This document shows positions 9,264 through 15,533 of a DNA stretch of 50,369 bases, in pieces. The translations under genes were made by a program, and so were the position numbers. Under the pieces are notes generated by a model that saw only the letters and a list, made by a program, of their open reading frames with translations, ran no database searches and was not told the origin of the DNA. The DNA is from an uncultured Lachnospiraceae bacterium (GTDB lineage Bacteria > Bacillota > Clostridia > Lachnospirales > Lachnospiraceae): positions 1-50,369 of the forward strand of contig CADBIU010000003.1 in NCBI GenBank assembly GCA_902794825.1, in the 5' to 3' direction. Positions within the stretch are counted from its first letter, which is position 1, and every line of letters begins with the position of its first letter.

Positions 9264-10614
9264 GACAGTTGATATTGACAATAATGAAGGAATCAGGGTC
9301 AATCTGATCACCCTGATCAAGGGAATGCTCGTACAGCTGAAGCGCAACGCCGCAAAGCTTGTAATACTGGCTGTTCTTAGCGGCGCGGTATTTTTTGCCG
9401 GTGCAAAACTCGCCTATTCGCCTGTCTACACGGCAAGAGCGTCATTTACTTTCAACAGAGTCACGGGCGCGAGCTACAAGACCGGTACAGAAAAGAATTC
9501 CATCATAGTCAAACTGAGCCTGATGTTCACCGAGATCATGACCGGCGACGCTCTCAGAAGCATTGTCATGGATGAGCTCGGCTACGCCGGCAGCAAGAGT
9601 TTCAACGTGAAAATTAACGCGGCGGGACAGGAAGCTATCAACATAGTCAGCCTGTCTGTAACAGCAGACGATCCCCAGCTCGCTTACGACACGCTCCAGT
9701 CGCTGATGCGCAATGTTTCAAAAGTTACCGGACCGGCCTTCGGTGAAATCGAGGTCAAAGTCCTGAGCGATGAAGGCCTCCCGACATCACCTTCCGGGAG
9801 GATTTCCAACAAACTTGCGGCGGCAGCAGGAATTCTTCTGGCATTAATGATTGAACTGATCTGGCTTGTTCTCAAGAGCCTTTCCGATCATTCCATAAAG
9901 AACAGAAAGGATATGCCCCGCCTGCTTAAAATTGAACTGTTGGGAGTCCTGCCCAAAGCAAAGCGCGCCGGGTTTATTGGCGCAAAGAGTCCTGTCATCA
10001 TCGACGCGGAAGGCGTATCGACAGAGATGGTCGGCGCCGTGCACACAATTCTGAGCCGCATTGAGAGAGAAGCGCAGGAAAACAAGATGAAGTCAATCCT
10101 GATCACAAGCGCTCTCGCCGGCGAGGGAAAGACAAGCACAGCGGTTAATCTTGCCATAGCTCTTGCAGGCCAGGAGAAAAAAGTGGCTCTTGTAGAAGGC
10201 AACCTTCGCAATCCTTCTATCCTCTCTATACTGGGGATGCCTCAGATGGAGAAGGGACTGTCGGACCTGCTGTCCGGCGGCTGTAAGGCGCAAGACGTAA
10301 TGATCCCTTATACAAAGCACAACAATCTGACCCTGCTTCCGGGCGGTAAACTGAGCGCGAACCCAGCGACTCTGTGGAGCAGCCCCGCGGCAGTGAAGCT
10401 CTTCAAAGAGCTGGAAGCGGACTTCGACTATGTTCTGATCGACTCCCCGGCGAGTGCTTCCATCTCGGACAGCGGCCTCCTCGCGAGATTAGCGGACGGC
10501 TATGTCTACGTGGTGAGAAAGGGTTATGCGCAGCTCCCGATCCTTCGCAAAGGAATGGGGACCCTCTCCAATTTCGGATGTAAGGCGATTGGAAGCGTGC
10601 TGAACGCAGATTGA
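9253..10614 (+). CDS. Second Wzz/BY-kinase-like fusion with altered Walker A'
   Basis: 453 residues from the ATG at 9253, which has an AGGGAGG site inside the end of the preceding gene. TM1 lies at about 35-54. TM2 lies at about 186-208, preceded by the Pro/Gly-rich GLPTSPSGR typical of Wzz. A P-loop domain follows with Walker A SALAGEGKTST (286-296) and Walker B FDYVLIDSPAS. The Walker A' motif reads VALVEGNLRNP, so the two aspartates usual in BY-kinases are Glu315 and Asn317. The C-terminus has no tyrosine cluster. The domain may therefore bind ATP without normal tyrosine-kinase activity and act as a partner of the product of the gene at 7848. It is the last gene before the terminator at 10734. 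Confidence 0.87.
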   Translation: MWDKTVDIDNNEGIRVNLITLIKGMLVQLKRNAAKLVILAVLSGAVFFAGAKLAYSPVYTARASFTFNRVTGASYKTGTEKNSIIVKLSLMFTEIMTGDALRSIVMDELGYAGSKSFNVKINAAGQEAINIVSLSVTADDPQLAYDTLQSLMRNVSKVTGPAFGEIEVKVLSDEGLPTSPSGRISNKLAAAAGILLALMIELIWLVLKSLSDHSIKNRKDMPRLLKIELLGVLPKAKRAGFIGAKSPVIIDAEGVSTEMVGAVHTILSRIEREAQENKMKSILITSALAGEGKTSTAVNLAIALAGQEKKVALVEGNLRNPSILSILGMPQMEKGLSDLLSGGCKAQDVMIPYTKHNNLTLLPGGKLSANPATLWSSPAAVKLFKELEADFDYVLIDSPASASISDSGLLARLADGYVYVVRKGYAQLPILRKGMGTLSNFGCKAIGSVLNAD

Positions 10615-10680
10615 GCGTACTGCGGGCGGAGCCCGGGGCAGTCCTGCGCTTGCGCCAGGCGTTCCGCACGGAAGACGATG

Positions 10681-10709
10681 TTGCATGATTACGGAAAATA
10701 GTGTATTAT
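10681..10709 (+). promoter_or_regulatory. Candidate promoter of the choline module
   Basis: TTGCAT (10681-10686), a 17-base spacer and TATTAT (10704-10709). The -10 is good and the -35 is moderate. Transcription would start near 10716, before the hairpin terminator at 10734, so the transcript would have to pass it to reach the gene at 10802. Confidence 0.5.
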
Positions 10710-10733
10710 TGGTAATTGAAATAGGATTTGACG

Positions 10734-10762
10734 GGGGATGGGACATCCCATCCCCTTAATTT
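10734..10762 (+). terminator. Rho-independent terminator between region A and the choline module
   Basis: The 9-bp stem GGGGATGGG/CCCATCCCC (10734-10742 with 10747-10755) has a 4-base loop and is followed by TTAATTTTT. It can end the 1309-10614 transcript. Its place downstream of the candidate promoter at 10681 also allows an attenuator role. Confidence 0.85.
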
Positions 10763-10801
10763 TTAGATACGTGTTCACAAAAATAGATTTGGAGACAATT
10801 C

Positions 10802-12658
10802 ATGAATGCATATGAATCAGAAATTATGAATATTCTATACAAGGAGCCCTTCATTAACCAGAGGATCCTGGCGGAAACCACAGGCCACAGCGTCGGCAGC
10901 GTCAATAAATCCCTGCGTCAACTTGCTCAGGACGGCTATTTGGACAACAATATGCAGCTCACCGACAAGGCGCGGAAGGAGATCCTCGCCAAAGCGCCGC
11001 GCAACGCCATCATCCTGGCAGCAGGCTTTGGCATGAGGATGGTTCCGATCAACACGTCGACCCCCAAAGCACTCCTCGAAGTCAACGGAGAGATCCTGAT
11101 CGAGCGGACGATCCGCCAGCTCCACGAGGTCGGAATCACGAACATCACTGTGGTGGTAGGCTTTATGAAAGAGAGCTTTGAGTACCTGATCGACGAGTTC
11201 GGCGTCGACCTGGCTGTCAATTCGGAGTATTCGAGGAGGAACAACCTCCACTCCCTCGCCTATGTCGCCGGCAGGATCGACAACTCCTACATCATCCCCT
11301 GTGACATCTGGTGCGCGGTCAACCCTTATTCACGCACAGAGCCTTATTCCTGGTATATGGTCAGCGACAGGATGGACGAGGACAGCACTGTCCGGGTCAA
11401 CAGAAAGCGCGAGCTCGTGACGATCTCCGAGAAAGAAGCCGGAAACGCCATGATCGGAATTGCCTACCTGACCGGAAGAGAGGCCACTATCGTCCGGGAG
11501 AATCTCAGGAAGATGGACACGGACGAGGATTATGACGATGAGTTTTGGGAGAGAGCGCTTTACGGAGGCGGTTCTGCCGTGCAGGTTCCTGGCGGTTCTG
11601 GCGCGCAGGCTTCTCCCGATTTCTCAGGGAAACCCCATTTCCAGAGAGACCGCATGATCCTTCAGGCCAAAATAGTGAGCGCCTCCGATTTTGTCGAGAT
11701 CAACACTTATGAGCAGCTCCGTGAGCTGGATTCCGGCTCCAACCACCTTCAGTCCGACGCGATCCACACGATATGCGAGGCTCTGGGGTGCAGCGTAAGC
11801 GATATCATAGACATAAGCGTGCTCAAGAAGGGCATGACCAACAGAAGTTTCCTCTTCAGCGTCAAGGGCGTCAAGTACATCATGCGGATCCCCGGCGAAG
11901 GAACAGACAAGCTTATCAACCGCCGGCAGGAGGCGGAAGTTTACAAGGCGATCAGCGGTCTCGGCCTCTGCGACGATCCCGTCTACATCAATCCGGACAA
12001 CGGGTATAAGATCACGGCCTTTCTCGAAAATGTGAGGGTCTGCGATCCTTCCAATGAAGACGACCTGCGCCGCTGTATGAAAAAACTTCGGGGCTTCCAC
12101 GAGATGCGAATTTCTGTGGACCATACCTTCGATTTATGCAGGCAGATTGAGTTCTACGAATCTTTGTGGGACGGAGCGCCGTCTATTTACAGGGATTACC
12201 TGCGGACTAAGGAGAAAGTGCTGAGTCTGTGCGATTATGTGGAGAGTCTCGACCATGATTGGTGTCTGACACATATCGACGCGGTGCCGGATAATTTCCT
12301 TTTTTATGGAGCTGCTGGCGATTCTTCAGACGAGCAGCTTCAGCTGACCGACTGGGAATACGCGGGGATGCAGGATCCGCATGTGGATATCGCTATGTTT
12401 TGCATCTACAGCCTGTATAATCGGCAGGAATGCGACAGGCTGATCGATATTTACTTCGAAGGGCGATGCAATCGTTCGACGCGGACCAAGATTTATATCT
12501 ATATTGCGATGTGCGGCCTGCTGTGGTCGAACTGGTGCGAGTATAAGAGGAAGCTTGGCGTGGAATTTGGAGAGTACAATTTGAGGCAGTATCGCTATGC
12601 GAAGGATTTCTATCGGGCGGCTAAGGAAATGATGGAGTCAGCGGATTCGTGGGATTGA
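10802..12658 (+). CDS. Winged-helix / nucleotidyltransferase / choline kinase fusion (LicC-LicA type)
   Basis: 618 residues in three parts. Residues 1-65 look like a winged helix-turn-helix (INQRILAETTGHSVGSVNKSL, then LAQDGYL). Residues about 68-310 are a sugar-phosphate-type nucleotidyltransferase with the signature ILAAGFGMRMVP (71-82) and K89 in TPKALLEVNG. Residues about 325-618 are a choline/ethanolamine kinase-like phosphotransferase with the Brenner motif THIDAVPDN (490-498; H491, D493, N498) and the metal-binding DWEYAG (517-522). The protein can thus in principle phosphorylate choline and activate it with CTP to CDP-choline, combining LicA and LicC steps. A low-complexity Gly/Ser stretch (about 255-275) interrupts the transferase part. 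It has its own GGAGA site and candidate promoter. Role of the winged helix is unknown; autoregulation by choline status is a guess. Confidence 0.9.
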   Translation: MNAYESEIMNILYKEPFINQRILAETTGHSVGSVNKSLRQLAQDGYLDNNMQLTDKARKEILAKAPRNAIILAAGFGMRMVPINTSTPKALLEVNGEILIERTIRQLHEVGITNITVVVGFMKESFEYLIDEFGVDLAVNSEYSRRNNLHSLAYVAGRIDNSYIIPCDIWCAVNPYSRTEPYSWYMVSDRMDEDSTVRVNRKRELVTISEKEAGNAMIGIAYLTGREATIVRENLRKMDTDEDYDDEFWERALYGGGSAVQVPGGSGAQASPDFSGKPHFQRDRMILQAKIVSASDFVEINTYEQLRELDSGSNHLQSDAIHTICEALGCSVSDIIDISVLKKGMTNRSFLFSVKGVKYIMRIPGEGTDKLINRRQEAEVYKAISGLGLCDDPVYINPDNGYKITAFLENVRVCDPSNEDDLRRCMKKLRGFHEMRISVDHTFDLCRQIEFYESLWDGAPSIYRDYLRTKEKVLSLCDYVESLDHDWCLTHIDAVPDNFLFYGAAGDSSDEQLQLTDWEYAGMQDPHVDIAMFCIYSLYNRQECDRLIDIYFEGRCNRSTRTKIYIYIAMCGLLWSNWCEYKRKLGVEFGEYNLRQYRYAKDFYRAAKEMMESADSWD

Positions 12659-12943
12659 TGAGTATTCTGATTGTTCGAAATCTCGTTGATTGAGACGAGA
12701 GTGCTCAATGAATATTTATGCAGTTTTCTGTATGAGGCATACACCTTTGTTAAAACCCTTTTTTCTTTTGAATCCTGAAATTTTTGAAAATTTTGCATAA
12801 TATACAGAATTATTCTGTTTTATGCAGAAGAAATGCATAAACTAATGAAAACGATATTTTGATCATTGAAGCAGGGTGGACTAGAAGGCGAGAGGAAAGC
12901 GCAGCGAACCATTTGGTAGTGAGACAGCAAGGAGGCACAGCAG
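12659..12943. promoter_or_regulatory. AT-rich intergenic region with repeated TTATGCA/TGCATAA boxes
   Basis: No gene is seen here. The 7-mer TTATGCA or its reverse complement TGCATAA occurs four times: 12716-12722, 12794-12800, 12820-12826 and 12834-12840. The second and third form the outer arms of a 33-base nested palindrome whose centre is CAGAATTATTCTG (12805-12817). This looks like a binding site for a dimeric regulator ahead of licC. A further short inverted repeat TCTCGT/ACGAGA lies at 12681-12700. No promoter is convincing, though CTGAAA at 12775 and TAATAT at 12798 are 17 bases apart. Confidence 0.5.
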
Positions 12944-13750
12944 ATGTGTGAAGAGAGTCATATTGTAAAGCGGGCCATCATAATGGCGGCGGGTTTTGGC
13001 AACAGGATGTACCCGCTGACGCTGACGACGCCGAAGCCGCTGGTGAAGGTTAACGGCGTGCGGATGATCGACACGGTGGTGGACGGCCTGAGGAGCAACG
13101 GCATCACGGAGATTTATGTGGTGGTGGGGCACCTGAAGGAGCAGTTCTACGAGTGGGCTGCGGAACGGCAGGCTGAGTGGGCTGCGGAGCGGCAGGCCGA
13201 GTGGGCGAAGGAAGAGACGTGCGAATGTGCGAAGGAGCAGCCCGGCGTACAGATCATTGAGAACCCGGACTACGCGACATGCAACAATATCAGTTCGCTG
13301 TATGTGGCGAGGGAGCATCTGGGGGAGTGCATTATTTTGGACGGGGATCAGATTATTTATAATAAGGAGATCCTGAATCCGCACTTTACGCTGTCGGGGT
13401 ACAACGCTGTCTGGTGTGAGGGCGAGACGAAAGAGTGGCTGATGGACGTGGAGGACGGCGTCGTGAAGTCCTGCTCGAGGACGGGCGGGCGGCACGGATG
13501 GCAGCTTTACAGTATTTCGCGGTGGACCGCGGAGGATGGGGCGAAGCTGCGCAGACACCTGGAGCAGGAGTTTGAGAGCGGGAACAGGCAGATTTTCTGG
13601 GACGATGTCGTGATGTTCTGTCATTTTGATGAGTACAGGCTGGGCATCAGGGAGATGCAGGCAGAGGACATTATCGAGATCGACGGGATTGACGAACTGG
13701 CACAGGCCGATCCGAGTTACAGAACGTATCTGGACAGCCTGGACAGATGA
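12944..13750 (+). CDS. licC: LicC-like choline-phosphate cytidylyltransferase
   Basis: 268 residues. The signature IIMAAGFGNRMYPLTLTTPKP (12-32), then LVKVNG, is the pyrophosphorylase motif of the LicC/NTP-transferase family, and IILDGDQIIY (130-139) carries the metal-binding aspartate. The IENPDYATCNNISSL block is typical of LicC proteins, which make CDP-choline from phosphocholine and CTP. The gene is followed at 70 bases by a BCCT transporter gene and preceded by the LicC-LicA fusion, so a choline pathway is well supported. An insertion at residues 70-90 consists of tandem EWAAERQA units encoded by a 24-bp DNA repeat. The start has an AGGAGG site. The locus therefore has two cytidylyltransferase-like domains of this type; they may differ in substrate. 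Confidence 0.85.
   Translation: MCEESHIVKRAIIMAAGFGNRMYPLTLTTPKPLVKVNGVRMIDTVVDGLRSNGITEIYVVVGHLKEQFYEWAAERQAEWAAERQAEWAKEETCECAKEQPGVQIIENPDYATCNNISSLYVAREHLGECIILDGDQIIYNKEILNPHFTLSGYNAVWCEGETKEWLMDVEDGVVKSCSRTGGRHGWQLYSISRWTAEDGAKLRRHLEQEFESGNRQIFWDDVVMFCHFDEYRLGIREMQAEDIIEIDGIDELAQADPSYRTYLDSLDR
13151..13207 (+). repeat. In-frame 24-bp tandem repeat inside licC
   Basis: Two copies (13151-13174 and 13175-13198) and a partial third encode EWAAERQA. The repeat lies between the VVVGHLKEQFY strand and the IIENPDY block of the catalytic domain, in what is probably a surface loop. Confidence 0.85.
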
Positions 13751-13819
13751 ATGCCGGCAGCCGGGAAGGCAGATGTCGGATGAGTGCCGGCGGAAAGCCG
13801 GAAATGGAGGTTCAATATT

Positions 13820-15364
13820 ATGAGCAATAACATGGTAACTGCTGACAGCAAGAGAATCGACTGGATGATCACACTGGTGCCGTTCATTCTGATCATGGCG
13901 CTGGCGGTGTATCTGTTTATTTTCCCGGAGCAGGCGAATGGAGTGATTTCGCAGGTGCGTTTCTTCTTCGGCGATACGGTGGGACTGTACTATCTTGTGA
14001 TCGGCGTGGGAGTGCTGCTGGTGTCGCTGTTCCTTTCGTTCTCCAAGTACGGAGATATTGTGCTGGGAGAGCCGGATGAGAAGCCGCAGTACAATTTCTT
14101 TACCTGGGGTTCCATGATGTTCACCTGCGGTCTGGCGGCGGATATTTTGTTCTATTCTTTTGCGGAGTGGGTCATGTACGCGACGAATCCGCACATCGCG
14201 GAGATGGGATCGATCGCGGAGTGGGCAGGCGTTTTCCCGCTGTTTCACTGGAGCTTCATTCCCTGGGCTTTCTATCTGGTACTCGCGGTAGCTTTCGGAT
14301 TCATGCTGCATGTGCGCAAGCGCAACAGGCAGAGATACAGTGAGGCGTGCAAGCCTGTGATCGGCGAGAAGAACGCTAACGGGCTGCTGGGACGTGTTAT
14401 TGATCTTTTCGCGCTGTTCGCTCTGCTGGCCGGAACGGCGACCACTTTTTCAGTTGCCACGCCTCTGATGGCGAGTATTATCGTCAAGCTGTTCAATATC
14501 AGCATCAGCCGGACGGCTGTAACGATCATCATTCTGCTGATCACTTGCGCTGTTTATACTTATGCAGTTCTTCATGGTTTCAAGGGAATCAGTTTCCTGG
14601 CAAAACTTTGCATCTATCTGTTTTTTGGCCTGCTGGCGATCGTGCTGGTCATCGGCGGACAGGGACGGTTCATCGTGGAGAACGGATTCCAGAGCCTTGG
14701 AAAGATGTTCCAGCACTTTATCGAGCTGAGCACTTATACGGATCCGGCGCGGACCAACAACTTCCCGCAGGACTGGACGATCTACTACTGGGCTTACTGG
14801 ATGGTGTGGTGTATCGCGGCTCCTTTCTTCATCGGCAATATCAGCCGGGGCAGGACGATCCGGCAGACTGTGCTGGGCGGCTATGTGTTCGGCGTAGGAT
14901 CGACTATTGTCAGCTTCATTATTCTGGGCAACTACAGTCTGGGACTGCAGATTGAAGGAAAAGCGGACTTTATCGCGCAGTACGCGGCCAGCGGAGACCT
15001 TTACCAGTTGATCCTCGACATTGTGGATACCATGCCGGGCTCGTCATTTATACTGGTGCTGACTATGTTTTGCATGATCGCGTTCTATGCGACCAGTTTC
15101 GACTCGATCGCTTACACAGCGGCCTGCTACAGCTACAAGAGGCTGGAGGAGAACGAGAAGCCCCACACAATGATCACTCTGCTGTGGTGCCTGCTCCTGA
15201 TCGTGCTGCCGATCGCGCTGGTCTTCTCGGAGAGCAGTATGAACAATATCCAGAGTGTGTCGATCATAAGCGCTTTCCCGATCGGCATTATCATGATCGT
15301 CATGATCTGGAGCTTTATTAAGGACGCTAAGGCCTATATGGAGGAGATGAAGGCTAAGCCCTGA
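13820..15364 (+). CDS. BCCT-family transporter (choline/glycine betaine type)
   Basis: 514 residues from the ATG at 13820, chosen for the GGAGG site ahead of it; a GTG in frame at 13784 is possible but less likely. About twelve hydrophobic segments are present. The family signature appears as DWTIYYWAYWMVWC, followed by FIGNISRGRTIRQ, as in BetT/OpuD/CaiT proteins, which use a cation gradient to take up quaternary amines. Coming right after licC, it is the natural source of choline for the LicA/LicC enzymes. In Haemophilus and pneumococcus that job is done by LicB, an unrelated permease. No LicB-like gene is present in this window. Confidence 0.92.
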   Translation: MSNNMVTADSKRIDWMITLVPFILIMALAVYLFIFPEQANGVISQVRFFFGDTVGLYYLVIGVGVLLVSLFLSFSKYGDIVLGEPDEKPQYNFFTWGSMMFTCGLAADILFYSFAEWVMYATNPHIAEMGSIAEWAGVFPLFHWSFIPWAFYLVLAVAFGFMLHVRKRNRQRYSEACKPVIGEKNANGLLGRVIDLFALFALLAGTATTFSVATPLMASIIVKLFNISISRTAVTIIILLITCAVYTYAVLHGFKGISFLAKLCIYLFFGLLAIVLVIGGQGRFIVENGFQSLGKMFQHFIELSTYTDPARTNNFPQDWTIYYWAYWMVWCIAAPFFIGNISRGRTIRQTVLGGYVFGVGSTIVSFIILGNYSLGLQIEGKADFIAQYAASGDLYQLILDIVDTMPGSSFILVLTMFCMIAFYATSFDSIAYTAACYSYKRLEENEKPHTMITLLWCLLLIVLPIALVFSESSMNNIQSVSIISAFPIGIIMIVMIWSFIKDAKAYMEEMKAKP

Positions 15365-15418
15365 GGAAAGTTTTGGTGGTAAAAAAGCTGCTTATACAAT
15401 ACAATGGTAAAAAGAACC

Positions 15419-15455
15419 TTGAATTTTGGGCCGAATTAGAGTATAAGTCTAATTC
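15419..15455 (+). promoter_or_regulatory. Candidate promoter with an operator-like palindrome over the -10 box
   Basis: TTGAAT (15419-15424), 17 bases, TATAAG (15442-15447). An 8-bp perfect inverted repeat, GAATTAGA at 15433-15440 and TCTAATTC at 15448-15455, encloses the -10 region, a good place for a repressor. It lies about 90 bases before the dehydratase gene. Confidence 0.55.
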
Positions 15456-15487
15456 ATGGGTTATCGATAAGTATAAGATATAAATTC

Positions 15488-15517
15488 AACCGGCCTTTTG
15501 AAGAAAAAGCCGGTTTT
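15488..15517 (+). terminator. Terminator-like hairpin just before the dehydratase gene
   Basis: AACCGGC (15488-15494) pairs with GCCGGTT (15509-15515), extended inward by TTTT/AAAA. Only four Ts follow. It could end the choline operon, act as an attenuator for the promoter at 15419, or simply be a leader hairpin close to the ribosome-binding site at 15518. Confidence 0.4.
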
Positions 15518-15533
15518 AGGGAGCAACGACGTA

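Noticed and set aside
13784..13819. GTG start giving the BCCT protein 12 extra residues
   Set aside because: The ATG at 13820 has a GGAGG site at good spacing and the extra residues lack family similarity.
12881..14311. Long minus-strand reading frame opposite licC and the BCCT gene
   Set aside because: It lies opposite two well-supported genes, is rich in His/Arg in an antisense-like way and matches no family.
15498..15533. TTG start for the dehydratase
   Set aside because: It lies inside the hairpin at 15488-15515; ATG 15534 has an AGGGAG site.
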